A stretch of 14,014 nucleotides of DNA from JAHWJR01 sp035942035 (GTDB lineage Bacteria; Actinomycetota; Acidimicrobiia; Acidimicrobiales; CADCSY01), in contig DASZDK010000104.1 in NCBI GenBank assembly GCA_035942035.1, forward strand, positions 1 through 14,014. The letters run 5' to 3'. A model generated the notes under the pieces. The model did no database searches, was not told the DNA's origin, and saw nothing but the letters and a program-made list of their open reading frames with translations. Both the position numbers and the translations under genes were made by a program. This document shows positions 1 through 6,348 of the stretch, piece by piece (positions within the stretch are counted from its first letter, which is position 1; each line of letters starts with the position of its first letter).

Positions 1-906
1 GCCGTTGTTCCCGGTCGCGTTCTTCAGGACCTCGTTGTTGGTGGCGCCGGGGGCGCTGAACGTCGGACGCACGATGGGCCCCCGCAGGAAGATCCCGTTG
101 GCCCCGTTGTCGAAGACGTTGTTCTTCTCGATCAGGTTGCCTGTCGACCGGTTGAACACGGCGATGCCGTCGCCCTGGCGGTGGATCTGATCGTGGGCGC
201 CGTTGCGTCGGATGTCGTTCTTCTGCACCACGTTGTCGAAGGTGTCGGCGAACAGAGCGATGCCGTCGAGGCCGTTGTCGTACACGCCGTTCTTGGTGAT
301 GGTGTTGTTGTTGGCGCCGTTCTCGAGACGGATGCCGTCGTCTTGTTGCGGCCCCGTGGGGCGGGAGAGGATGTTGTTGAACTCCACCAGGTTCTTGTCG
401 ATCCTGTTGAAGCTGGCGTCGCCGAGCAGGGTGATGCCGGCGTACGGCCCGTTGCGACGGGCGACGTTCTTGCTGAGCAGGTTGTTGCTCGACGAGTCGA
501 TCAGGAACCCCTCGCCGAAGTCACCGGGGAAGACGCCGACGTTGTCGGAGGCCTCCACCTTGCTGACGGTGTTGCCCGAGCCGCCGACGATGGCGACGCC
601 GGTGCCGAAGAGCTCGACATGGCCCTTGGTGACCACGACGCCCTGACGGTCCTCGATCAGGATGCCAGGTGCGTCGCCGTCGCCATCGCCGAAGACGCGG
701 TGACCACCGAGGTCGAGAGTGATGCCGTCGGCGCCGATGGGCAGGGCCGTCCCGTCACAGGGGCCGACATCGCTGTCGAGGGTGGTGTCCTCGGTGATGA
801 CGTCGCCGCAGCCGACGTGGCCAGCGCTGGCGGTACCCGTCAGCGCCGCGCCGAGCAGCACACTCGACATCGCACCCATCATCAACCGCTTGCGGATCCT
901 GTTCAC
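1..906 (-). CDS. secreted right-handed parallel beta-helix protein, C-terminus outside window
   Basis: Open from GTG at 906 to the left edge (302 codons, no stop), so the C-terminus is missing. Residues 1-28 form a signal peptide: basic start (NRIRKR), hydrophobic core (about 11-22), then a likely signal peptidase site TASA|GH. The mature start has two cysteines (C33, C50) around the sequence DVITEDTTLDSDVGPC, then an LDLGGHRV strand, a pattern I know from actinobacterial NosD/PbH1-type beta-helix proteins. From about residue 105 come repeats of roughly 22-25 residues rich in Asn, such as NNLLSKN, FNRIDKN, NNTITKN, DNVVQKN and GNLIEKN, each followed by a DNG/RNG turn; these are beta-helix coils. 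An AGGAG lies only 3 nt before GTG, a tight spacing; ATG at residue 9 would lose the basic region. It is divergent from the ABC operon. Such folds include carbohydrate-active enzymes and structural proteins; no catalytic residue is evident, so function is unknown. Confidence 0.85.
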   Translation of the reverse strand, partial: MNRIRKRLMMGAMSSVLLGAALTGTASAGHVGCGDVITEDTTLDSDVGPCDGTALPIGADGITLDLGGHRVFGDGDGDAPGILIEDRQGVVVTKGHVELFGTGVAIVGGSGNTVSKVEASDNVGVFPGDFGEGFLIDSSSNNLLSKNVARRNGPYAGITLLGDASFNRIDKNLVEFNNILSRPTGPQQDDGIRLENGANNNTITKNGVYDNGLDGIALFADTFDNVVQKNDIRRNGAHDQIHRQGDGIAVFNRSTGNLIEKNNVFDNGANGIFLRGPIVRPTFSAPGATNNEVLKNATGNNG

Positions 907-930
907 AGTCTCCTGCCTTTCCTGACCTCG

Positions 931-948
931 CCTGTCCCGCATGACAGG
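931..948. promoter_or_regulatory. small inverted repeat in beta-helix gene leader
   Basis: Perfect 6-bp arms CCTGTC (931-936) and GACAGG (943-948) enclose CCGCAT. It lies 25-42 nt upstream of the beta-helix GTG start, between that start and a possible -10 box at 959-964. It could be a regulator-binding site or an RNA hairpin in the leader; short arms mean chance is possible. Confidence 0.25.
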
Positions 949-958
949 AACCGGCTGG

Positions 959-964
959 ATAGTA
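959..964 (-). promoter_or_regulatory. possible -10 box of beta-helix gene
   Basis: On the minus strand this reads TACTAT, fitting TAnnnT, and it is unusually A/T-rich for this DNA. It would give a leader of roughly 45 nt before the GTG at 906, containing the inverted repeat at 931-948 and the AGGAG at 910-914. I see no clear -35 element. Confidence 0.3.
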
Positions 965-1007
965 CCAATCTCCTGGCCACAGGTGCTCAGCGGTGATAGC
1001 TGCCGCT

Positions 1008-1130
1008 GGTCCAGCTCCGTGCAACGGGTGCCGGCGGATCATCGCCAGGCAACGCTGCGGAGTCCGCCAGGCGGAGCAGCCTCCGCGGCCGGTCCAGCTC
1101 CGTGCCAACGGGTGCCGGCGGATCATCGCC
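1008..1130. repeat. 40-bp direct repeat, about 84-bp period
   Basis: Copy 1 (1008-1046, 39 nt) and copy 2 (1091-1130, 40 nt) are identical except that copy 2 has one extra C (GTGCAACG versus GTGCCAACG). They are separated by a 44-nt linker (1047-1090) that carries its own inverted repeats: TCCGCC/GGCGGA (1063-1068/1070-1075) nested in GCGGAG/CTCCGC (1057-1062/1081-1086). The layout is that of about one and a half copies of an 84-bp unit. It is non-coding and sits between the divergent beta-helix and ABC genes. Confidence 0.85.
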
Positions 1131-1135
1131 GGCAC
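1112..1135. promoter_or_regulatory. perfect 9-bp-arm palindrome before ABC operon
   Basis: Arms GTGCCGGCG (1112-1120) and CGCCGGCAC (1127-1135) flank GATCAT. The right arm runs into the putative -10 hexamer CACAAT (1133-1138) and ends 9 nt before the GTG start at 1145, a position suited to a repressor site. The equivalent in repeat copy 1 (1028-1051) is imperfect because an extra A interrupts the right arm. A hairpin-forming intergenic repeat element is the alternative. Confidence 0.5.
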
Positions 1136-1138
1136 AAT
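1133..1138 (+). promoter_or_regulatory. possible leaderless -10 box of ABC operon
   Basis: CACAAT followed by exactly 6 nt (GAGAGA) and the GTG start. It keeps the A2 and T6 of TAnnnT but not the first T. The spacing matches the other putative leaderless promoters here (5708, 7963, 13514). No good Shine-Dalgarno precedes this GTG. Confidence 0.35.
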
Positions 1139-1144
1139 GAGAGA

Positions 1145-2098
1145 GTGACAGCCGTGGTCCGGGCCTCCGGCGTGGTGAAGCGCTGGGGGCGCACCACCGC
1201 CCTGGCCGGCACCAGCCTGGAGGTGGGGCGAGGCGTCACCGGCCTGCTCGGCGCCAACGGGGCGGGCAAGACCACGCTGCTCGGGCTCGTGCTCGGGCTC
1301 GAGCGCCCGGACGAGGGTTCGCTGGAGGTGCTCGGCCTCGACCCTGCCGACGCCGGCCCCCGGGTACGGGAGCGGCTGGGCTACGTCCCCGAGCACGACG
1401 CCCTCGACCCCGACGCCCGGGCGACCGATCTCGTCCGCCATCTGGCCGAGGTCCACGGCCTTCCTCGGCGCGAGGCGGTGGGCCGAGCCAGCGACGCCCT
1501 GTGGCTGGTGGGCCTGGGTGAGGAGCGTCAGCGGCCGGTGGGCACCATGTCGACCGGTCAGCGCCAACGAGTCAAGCTGGCCGCGGCCCTGGCTCACGAC
1601 CCTGCCCTGCTGCTGCTGGACGAGCCGACCAACGGGCTCGACCCGCTGCAACGTGACGAGATGCTGGCCCTGGTCCGGCGCATCGGCTCGGAGCTCGGGG
1701 TCGACGTCGTGCTCTCGTCGCACCTGCTGGAGGAGGTGGAGCGGACCTGCGACGCCGCCGTCATCCTCGCCGCCGGGCGGGTGGTGGCGAGCGGCAGCCT
1801 TGTCGAGTTGACCCGGGGCGGCGGCGGGCTGGAGGTCGAGGTCGACGAACGGCCCTGGGCGCTGGCCCAGGCCCTCGCCGGGCGCGGCCTGGAGGCGCAT
1901 GTCGAAGGGCTGCGGCTGACCATCGCCGGCACCGTGGAGGCCGCCGCCGACGCGGTGCGCGACGACGCCGCGACCCTCGACATCGGGCTGCGCCGGCTCC
2001 AGCCCCGCACCACCACGCTCGAGGACGTGTTCCTGGCCGCCGGCGCCGGCGCCGGCACGGGCACGCCGTCGCCGGCCGGCACGAGTCCGCCGGCATGA
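1145..2098 (+). CDS. ABC-2 type transporter ATP-binding protein (first of two)
   Basis: 317-residue cytoplasmic ATPase expected to drive the permease encoded immediately downstream. Walker A is GANGAGKT (36-43); the Q-loop position reads YVPEHD, with Glu in place of Gln, as is often seen in ABC-2 drug/bacteriocin-type exporters; the signature is MSTGQRQRV (135-143); Walker B is LLLLDE (155-160), then the D-loop NGLD, and the switch His is in SSH (191-193). A C-terminal region from about residue 215 (GRVVASGSL, then an alpha/beta segment ending LEDVFL) is typical of the family; the last 20 residues are low-complexity Ala/Gly/Pro. GTG at 1145 is chosen because the domain begins directly after it; GTG at 1154 is possible. 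Its stop overlaps the next gene in ATGA, indicating translational coupling. Substrate unknown. Confidence 0.92.
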   Translation: MTAVVRASGVVKRWGRTTALAGTSLEVGRGVTGLLGANGAGKTTLLGLVLGLERPDEGSLEVLGLDPADAGPRVRERLGYVPEHDALDPDARATDLVRHLAEVHGLPRREAVGRASDALWLVGLGEERQRPVGTMSTGQRQRVKLAAALAHDPALLLLDEPTNGLDPLQRDEMLALVRRIGSELGVDVVLSSHLLEEVERTCDAAVILAAGRVVASGSLVELTRGGGGLEVEVDERPWALAQALAGRGLEAHVEGLRLTIAGTVEAAADAVRDDAATLDIGLRRLQPRTTTLEDVFLAAGAGAGTGTPSPAGTSPPA

Positions 2099-2958
2099 GC
2101 GACGCCCGCATCCTCGACCGGGGCTACCGCCGCTACTCCGGTCCCCGCCTGGGCACGGCCGGGGCCGTCCGGAGCCTCGCCCGCCACAGCGCCGAGCGGG
2201 CACTGGGCCTACGCCGCTCTCCGTGGGCGAAGGTCCTGCCGTTGCTGTCGGTGGTCATCGCCTACGTGCCCGCCGTGGTGTTCGTGGGCGTCGCCGCCCT
2301 GCTCCCCCAACGGCTGGTGCAACAGACCGGCCTCCTGCCCGGCCCCGCCGACTACTACCGCTTCATCAGCGCCGCCATCGTGATCTTCGTGGCCCTGGTC
2401 GGACCCGAAGTGCTCTGTACCGATCGGCGGAACCGGATGCTGGGGATGTACCTCGCCTCAGCCCTGACCCGTGAGACCTACCTGGCGGCCAAGGTCCTGG
2501 CCGTGGTGCCGGTGCTGGCGCTGGTCACCCTGGGGCCTCCCCTGCTGTTGCTGGTGGGGCTCACCCTCGCCGAGGCCGGCCCCCGAGGCCCGGTCGAGTT
2601 CCTCGCCGCCTTGGGACGGGTCCTGGCCGGCGGGCTGGCCGTCTCGGCCGCCTACACCGCGGTAGCCCTGGCCGTGTCCTCCCTCACCGACCGCCGGGCC
2701 CTGGCGTCGGCCGGGATCATCCTCGTGCTGCTGGTTGCCTCCGTGGTCAGCGCGGTGGGCGCATCGGGCGACGGCAACGCCCTCCTGTTGCTCGACGTGT
2801 CGTCGATCCCCCTGGAGCTGGTGCAGCGCATCTACGGCCAGCCCGGCGCTGCTCCGGGGCTGTCCACTGGCGCCGTGCTGGCCGCCAACCTGGCGTGGAC
2901 GGTCGGAGCTGGCCTGTTCGTCCGGCAGCGCTACCACGGTCTTGCGGTGAACCGATGA
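2095..2958 (+). CDS. ABC-2 type transporter permease (first of two)
   Basis: 287-residue integral membrane protein, the channel partner of the preceding ATPase. About six hydrophobic segments are visible: roughly residues 47-70, 90-108, 130-157, 172-196, 202-222 and 258-276. The cytoplasmic N-terminus carries ILDRGYRRYSGPR, a short Tyr/Gly motif I associate with a group of ABC-2 permeases. Between helices 2 and 3, a charged loop (CTDRRNRMLGMYLASALTR) resembles the coupling segment of this superfamily, in which the permease contacts the ATPase. It starts at ATG 2095, overlapping the upstream stop by 4 nt, and its own TGA overlaps the ATG of the next gene by 4 nt (2955-2958). Function beyond export is not visible. 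Confidence 0.88.
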   Translation: MSDARILDRGYRRYSGPRLGTAGAVRSLARHSAERALGLRRSPWAKVLPLLSVVIAYVPAVVFVGVAALLPQRLVQQTGLLPGPADYYRFISAAIVIFVALVGPEVLCTDRRNRMLGMYLASALTRETYLAAKVLAVVPVLALVTLGPPLLLLVGLTLAEAGPRGPVEFLAALGRVLAGGLAVSAAYTAVALAVSSLTDRRALASAGIILVLLVASVVSAVGASGDGNALLLLDVSSIPLELVQRIYGQPGAAPGLSTGAVLAANLAWTVGAGLFVRQRYHGLAVNR

Positions 2959-3872
2959 CACCGGTGGTGGAGCTCGACCGGGCCTCCAAGTGGTTCGACG
3001 ACGTGGTGGCGGTGTCCGAGGTCTCGTTCAGTCTGGGACCCGGCGTCACCGCCCTCCTCGGGCCCAACGGAGCCGGGAAGTCCACCGTGCTGCGCCTGGT
3101 GTGCGGGCTGGCCTCCCCCTCGCAGGGCCAAGTGCGCATCTTCGGCGGCGACCCCCGCGCTGATCACCGGCTGTACCGACGTGTCGGCCTGGTGCCCCAG
3201 CAGCAGGCGCTGTTCGATGGCATGACGGCCCTGCGCTTCGTGAGCCTGACCGCCTCGCTGCACGGCGTGACCGCCCCTGGGGCGACGGCCGCCGAGGCCC
3301 TGCGCGTGGTGGAACTCGACCCCGGGGACGAGCGGGGGCTGGAGACGTACTCCAAGGGCATGCGCCAACGGGTGAAGGTGGCCCAGGCGCTGGTGCACGA
3401 CCCGGACCTCCTGGTGCTGGACGAGCCCCTCGACGGCCTCGACCCGCGGCAGCGGGCCCGGCTCATCGGCCTCTTCCGCCGTCTGGGTGAGCAGGGGCGC
3501 TGCGTGCTGGTGTCGAGCCACGTGCTCGAGGAGGTCGAGCGCTGGGGCTCTCGGGTGCTCGTCCTCGCCCAGGGACGGCTGGTGGCCGAGGGCGACTTCC
3601 ATGCCATCCGCGACCTCATGGAGGACCGGCCCCGGCGGATCCGCCTGCGCAGCGACCGGCCGCAGGCCCTGGGAGCCGAGCTGCTGGCTGCCGGTGCGGT
3701 GGCGGGAGTCACGGTGACGGGGCCCGACGCCGTCGTGGTCGACACCGTCGACGGCGCCGCCTTCGGGCGGATGGTGGCGCCGGCGGCCCGCGCTGCCGGT
3801 GCCCGCCTGCTCGAGGTCGTCCCCCTGGACGACGACCTCGAGAGCGTCTTCCGCTACCTGGTCGGCCGGTAG
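2955..3872 (+). CDS. ABC-2 type transporter ATP-binding protein (second of two)
   Basis: 305-residue ATPase, clearly related to the first one in this operon. Walker A is GPNGAGKST (36-44), the Q-loop is LVPQQQALF (79-87) with canonical Gln, the signature is YSKGMRQRV (132-140, a degenerate LSGGQ common in ABC-2 exporters), Walker B is LLVLDE (152-157), D-loop DGLD, and the switch His is in SSH (187-189). The C-terminal part (from about 225) is a small alpha/beta region ending DLESVFRYLVGR, the usual tail of this ATPase type. The start ATG 2955 overlaps the permease stop. The next permease begins 5 nt after its stop, so it most likely energises that one, although the two ATPases could also act as a heterodimer. 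Confidence 0.92.
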   Translation: MTPVVELDRASKWFDDVVAVSEVSFSLGPGVTALLGPNGAGKSTVLRLVCGLASPSQGQVRIFGGDPRADHRLYRRVGLVPQQQALFDGMTALRFVSLTASLHGVTAPGATAAEALRVVELDPGDERGLETYSKGMRQRVKVAQALVHDPDLLVLDEPLDGLDPRQRARLIGLFRRLGEQGRCVLVSSHVLEEVERWGSRVLVLAQGRLVAEGDFHAIRDLMEDRPRRIRLRSDRPQALGAELLAAGAVAGVTVTGPDAVVVDTVDGAAFGRMVAPAARAAGARLLEVVPLDDDLESVFRYLVGR

Positions 3873-3877
3873 CGACC

Positions 3878-4582
3878 GTGGCGCTGCTGTGGCGGACGTT
3901 GGTGGGCGCCAGCGCCGGTCGGGGGCGCCTGGCCGGACTGGCCGGCCTCGGTGTGGTGGCCGTGCTGCTGGGCGCCAACCTCGGCGCCGAGGCCGCGGGT
4001 GGATCACCGGACCAGGGAGCCGACCTGGTGAGCGCCTACGGCCTCTCGCTGCTCGTACCCGTGGTCACCCTCGTCTTCGCCTCCTCGGTGCTGGGCGACC
4101 CCAGCGAGGACGGCACCCTGGTGTACCTGTGGCTGCAACCGGTGCCCCGGTGGCAACTGGTGCTCACCGCCCTCGGCGCCGCCCTCACCCTCGCCCTGCC
4201 CCTGACGGTGGTGCCCCTGGGCCTGGCGGCGGCCGCCACCGGGAGCGGTCTCGGGCTGGTGACCGCCACCGTCGTCTCCTGCACCCTCGGCGTGGTGGCC
4301 TACGCCGGCGTCTTCGCCTGGCTGGGGCTGCGGGTGAGGCGGGCCCTGCTGTGGGGAGTGCTCTACGTCCTGGTGTGGGAAGGGTTCGTGGCCCGCGCCG
4401 GGGACACCGTGGCGCTGCTGGCCCTGCGCACTTCGACCCGATCGGTGCTGGCCCACCTCAGCGCGACCACGGCTGCCGGCGCTGAGAGCTCCCTGCTCGT
4501 CTCCGTGGCCATCCTTCTTCTCGCCGGCGCCGGCGGGTTCGCCCTGGCGGTCCGCCGGCTCACCCGCCACGAGGTGGCGTAA
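3878..4582 (+). CDS. ABC-2 type transporter permease (second of two)
   Basis: 234-residue membrane protein starting at GTG 3878, 5 nt after the ATPase stop. About six hydrophobic segments: residues 18-36, 54-73, 93-118, 124-149, 155-170 and 206-226. The segment SSVLGDPSEDGTLVYLWLQPVPRW, between helices 2 and 3, matches the ABC-2 theme of a charged turn followed by GTL and a Pro-Val-x-Arg motif before the next helix, and aligns in position with the equivalent loop of the first permease. The N-terminus is short and lacks the Tyr/Gly motif of the first permease, so the two are not recent duplicates. Last gene of the four-gene unit; the following 141 nt are non-coding. Confidence 0.85.
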   Translation: MALLWRTLVGASAGRGRLAGLAGLGVVAVLLGANLGAEAAGGSPDQGADLVSAYGLSLLVPVVTLVFASSVLGDPSEDGTLVYLWLQPVPRWQLVLTALGAALTLALPLTVVPLGLAAAATGSGLGLVTATVVSCTLGVVAYAGVFAWLGLRVRRALLWGVLYVLVWEGFVARAGDTVALLALRTSTRSVLAHLSATTAAGAESSLLVSVAILLLAGAGGFALAVRRLTRHEVA

Positions 4583-4723
4583 CCGGCTCGTCCGCCGGGT
4601 GCAGGGACTCGTTATGGACGAATCGCACCGGCAACGCACGGTGCTCGACAGCATGGTTTCGTGTCCCCGGCCGGCGGGCACAGCCGGCGACCCAGGCGGC
4701 AGTCACCAGTCAGGGGGTCAGCG
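4583..4723. other. intergenic region, ABC operon to dehydrogenase
   Basis: 141 nt with no credible gene. A weak inverted repeat CACCG/CGGTG (4626-4643) and the AGGGGG ribosome site of the dehydrogenase (4712-4717) are visible. I see no clear terminator for the ABC operon and no obvious -10/-35 pair. Confidence 0.6.
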
Positions 4724-5710
4724 ATGCGGGTCAAGGGCGCGGTCGTCATCGTCACCGGAGCATCGAGCGGGATCGGGCGGGCGACGGCACTGGCCTTCGC
4801 CAGCCACGGGAGCGCGGTGGTGCTGGCCGCCCGCCGCCACGAGGCGTTGGACCAGGTGGCGGCCGAGTGCGTGTCGGCCGGCGGCCGGGCGCTGGCCGTC
4901 CCCACCGACGTGACCGACGCCAAGGCGGTGGACGAGCTCGCCCGGCGGGCAGTCGAACACTTCGGACGCATTGACGTGTGGGTCAACGGCGCGGCGGTGT
5001 CGCTGTACGCCCCCTTCCTCGAGGCGCCGCTCGAGGAGTTCCGCCGGGTCCTCGACGTCAACGTGATGGGGCCCGTCCACGGCTGCCGGGCAGCGCTTGC
5101 CCAGATGAAGCAGCAGGGCGCCGGCGTCGTCGTGAACGTCTCCTCGGTCGTCGGGGTGGTTCCGCAGCCCTACAACCACCCCTACTCCATGTCGAAAGCA
5201 GCGGTGAAGGCGCTGAGCGCCAGCCTCCGCCAGGAGCTGATGCTCGACGGCGCCCGTGGGATCAAGGTGGTCAGCGTGCTGCCGGCGACGATCGACACGC
5301 CGTTCTTCGCCCACGCCGCCAATGCCACCGGCCGGCAGGTGGTGGCCATGCCACCGGTGTACGCCCCGGAGCGGGTGGCCCGCACCATCGTCAACGTGGT
5401 GCGGGTCCCCCGGCGCGACGTCGTGGTGGGCACGTTGGGTCGGGCGATGGTCCTGCAGTCCAAGACGGCACCCGGGCTCATGGAGAAGCTGATGGCGATG
5501 CAGGTGGACAAGCTCCATCTGTCGCCCACCACGCCGGCGCCGGTCACCGACGGCAACCTCTACGAGCCGGCGCCGGGGAAGGGCTCGGTCCACGGCGAGG
5601 CCAACGGCCGGCGGCGCACCGCCATCCGGCGGGCCCTGTCCGGCGCAGCGCTGACCGGAGCCCTCGTCGGCGCCCGGCGGCGCCGGGGACCGGCACACGC
5701 TCACCGGTAG
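4724..5710 (+). CDS. short-chain dehydrogenase/reductase (SDR) family oxidoreductase
   Basis: 328-residue cytosolic NAD(P)-dependent oxidoreductase of the classical SDR type. The cofactor motif TGASSGIG is at 11-18, the adenine-contact Asp in TDVTD at 62, a variant NNAG motif reads VNGA (87-90), catalytic Ser in NVSS at 140/141, and YSMSK gives Tyr154 and Lys158. Arg37/Arg38 after the second strand (LAARRHE) suggest preference for NADPH. It is longer than the usual 250 residues because of an extension from about 235 that ends in a basic tail (RRRRG); the segment 302-318 is mildly hydrophobic and might be a membrane-associating helix. ATG 4724 is preferred because AGGGGG lies 6 nt upstream (4712-4717). 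Substrate cannot be deduced. The stop codon overlaps a putative promoter of the next gene. Confidence 0.9.
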   Translation: MRVKGAVVIVTGASSGIGRATALAFASHGSAVVLAARRHEALDQVAAECVSAGGRALAVPTDVTDAKAVDELARRAVEHFGRIDVWVNGAAVSLYAPFLEAPLEEFRRVLDVNVMGPVHGCRAALAQMKQQGAGVVVNVSSVVGVVPQPYNHPYSMSKAAVKALSASLRQELMLDGARGIKVVSVLPATIDTPFFAHAANATGRQVVAMPPVYAPERVARTIVNVVRVPRRDVVVGTLGRAMVLQSKTAPGLMEKLMAMQVDKLHLSPTTPAPVTDGNLYEPAPGKGSVHGEANGRRRTAIRRALSGAALTGALVGARRRRGPAHAHR

Positions 5711-5713
5711 CGT
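5708..5713 (+). promoter_or_regulatory. putative leaderless -10 box of DUF2905 gene
   Basis: TAGCGT followed by 6 nt and a GTG start. Its first three bases are the TAG stop codon of the upstream dehydrogenase gene. There is no Shine-Dalgarno before the GTG, so transcription starting at the GTG itself is a good explanation. Confidence 0.45.
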
Positions 5714-5719
5714 GGCCGG

Positions 5720-5929
5720 GTGAACCTGGCGAAGATCCTGGTCGTGGCCGGGATCGTGCTGGTGGTCGCCGGTCTGCTGGTGGGCGTCGGCAGCGGTCTC
5801 GGTCTCGGCCGACTGCCCGGTGACCTCAGGTTCGGGTCGGACAACGTCCGGGTCTACGTCCCCCTGACCACCATGATCATCGTGTCGGTGGTGCTCACGA
5901 TCGTGGTGAACCTGTTCTTCCGCCGCTAG
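5720..5929 (+). CDS. DUF2905 family small membrane protein
   Basis: 69-residue protein with two transmembrane helices (about 5-27 and 46-66). Between them is LGRLPGDLRFGSDNVRVYVPLTT, which I recognise as the conserved core of DUF2905: a Gly-rich turn, LPGD, then an aromatic segment leading into the second helix. The C-terminus ends in basic residues (FFRR). The length is normal for the family, whose function is unknown. GTG 5720 is preceded by a TAGCGT hexamer at 6 nt and lies 9 nt after the dehydrogenase stop, so it may be made from its own leaderless transcript, by read-through, or both. Its last 35 nt overlap the 3' end of the minus-strand gene ending at 5895. Confidence 0.88.
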   Translation: MNLAKILVVAGIVLVVAGLLVGVGSGLGLGRLPGDLRFGSDNVRVYVPLTTMIIVSVVLTIVVNLFFRR

Positions 5930-6290
5930 CGGCCTCGCCGCCACCTTCCCCGCCCTCCCCCTCGCCCTCGGAGGGAGGGCGTTCGGAGGGGAGGAAGGCA
6001 CCGGCCACGCCGATGGCGATGGCCGCCGCCGCCACCACGCCGGCGTTCACCAGCCGGTTGCCGCCCATGGCCGCGCAGGCCTGGTCGGGATTGCCCACCA
6101 CGCTGCCCGCCGGCGTGTCGGGATGGGCGCTCGAGCCCGTCAACGGCGGACTGCACTCCACCACCCCGGCGAAGGTGAACGGCAGCAGCGCGTAGACCAC
6201 GGCGGCGACGAGAACGACGGCGGCGACCAGAGGTGTGATCCGCTGGCGGGTGGTGGCTCCGGGTTCCCAGGGCTTCGGTTGCTGCGGCAT
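5895..6290 (-). CDS. hypothetical two-helix membrane protein with paired extracytoplasmic cysteines
   Basis: 131 residues starting at ATG 6290. A Pro-rich N-terminus (MPQQPKPWEPG) precedes a hydrophobic helix (about 19-41), a loop of about 40 residues with two cysteines (C46 and C72), and a second helix (about 83-100). With both ends inside, the loop would be outside and the cysteines could form a disulfide. The tail from 101 is low-complexity Gly/Glu/Ser. I recognise no family beyond a general resemblance to small actinobacterial membrane proteins of this layout. GGAGG sits one base before the ATG, too close to be a normal ribosome site. It is convergent with the DUF2905 gene (35-nt overlap) and divergent from the MATE gene. 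A longer reading from 6392 would extend over the MATE start and is unlikely. Confidence 0.65.
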   Translation of the reverse strand: MPQQPKPWEPGATTRQRITPLVAAVVLVAAVVYALLPFTFAGVVECSPPLTGSSAHPDTPAGSVVGNPDQACAAMGGNRLVNAGVVAAAAIAIGVAGAFLPSERPPSEGEGEGGEGGGEAASGGRTGSPRS

Positions 6291-6301
6291 CCCTCCAGCC
6301 T

Positions 6302-6316
6302 GCCCCAAACCGGGGC
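6302..6316. promoter_or_regulatory. small inverted repeat in divergent promoter region
   Basis: Arms GCCCC (6302-6306) and GGGGC (6312-6316) around AAACC, in the 58-nt gap between the divergent membrane-protein and MATE genes. This is a plausible regulator site by position, but short GC arms arise easily in this DNA. Confidence 0.2.
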
Positions 6317-6335
6317 GGGGGCCACGACGGGCTCC

Positions 6336-6341
6336 TAGCGT
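6336..6341 (+). promoter_or_regulatory. putative leaderless -10 box of MATE gene
   Basis: TAGCGT, identical to the hexamer before the DUF2905 gene. Seven nt downstream is the in-frame ATC at 6349, from which the conserved MATE N-terminus can be read. No ATG, GTG or TTG occurs there. Confidence 0.4.
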
Positions 6342-6348
6342 CGGCGCC

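Noticed and set aside
181..996. Plus-strand open frame of 271 codons at the left end
   Set aside because: Val/Asp/Ala-rich mirror of the beta-helix gene, whose signal peptide and repeats are convincing on the other strand.
1008..1130. The direct repeats as a minimal CRISPR array
   Set aside because: Only two copies, the linker is itself palindromic rather than spacer-like, and no cas gene is present.
755..2203. Long minus-strand open frame antisense to the first ABC ATPase
   Set aside because: Low-complexity Arg/Gly/Gln/His composition, and it lies opposite a gene with clear Walker motifs; a GC-rich shadow frame.
2931..4007. Long minus-strand open frame antisense to the second ABC ATPase
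   Set aside because: Composition typical of a shadow frame, no recognisable domain, and opposite a clear ATPase.
4626..4643. Inverted repeat CACCG/CGGTG as an operator before the dehydrogenase
   Set aside because: Five-bp arms with an 8-nt spacer are expected by chance in this GC-rich DNA; no supporting promoter seen.
6013..6195. Plus-strand small open frame opposite the two-helix membrane protein
   Set aside because: The minus strand gives two clear hydrophobic helices and a cysteine pair; the plus frame shows no organised feature.
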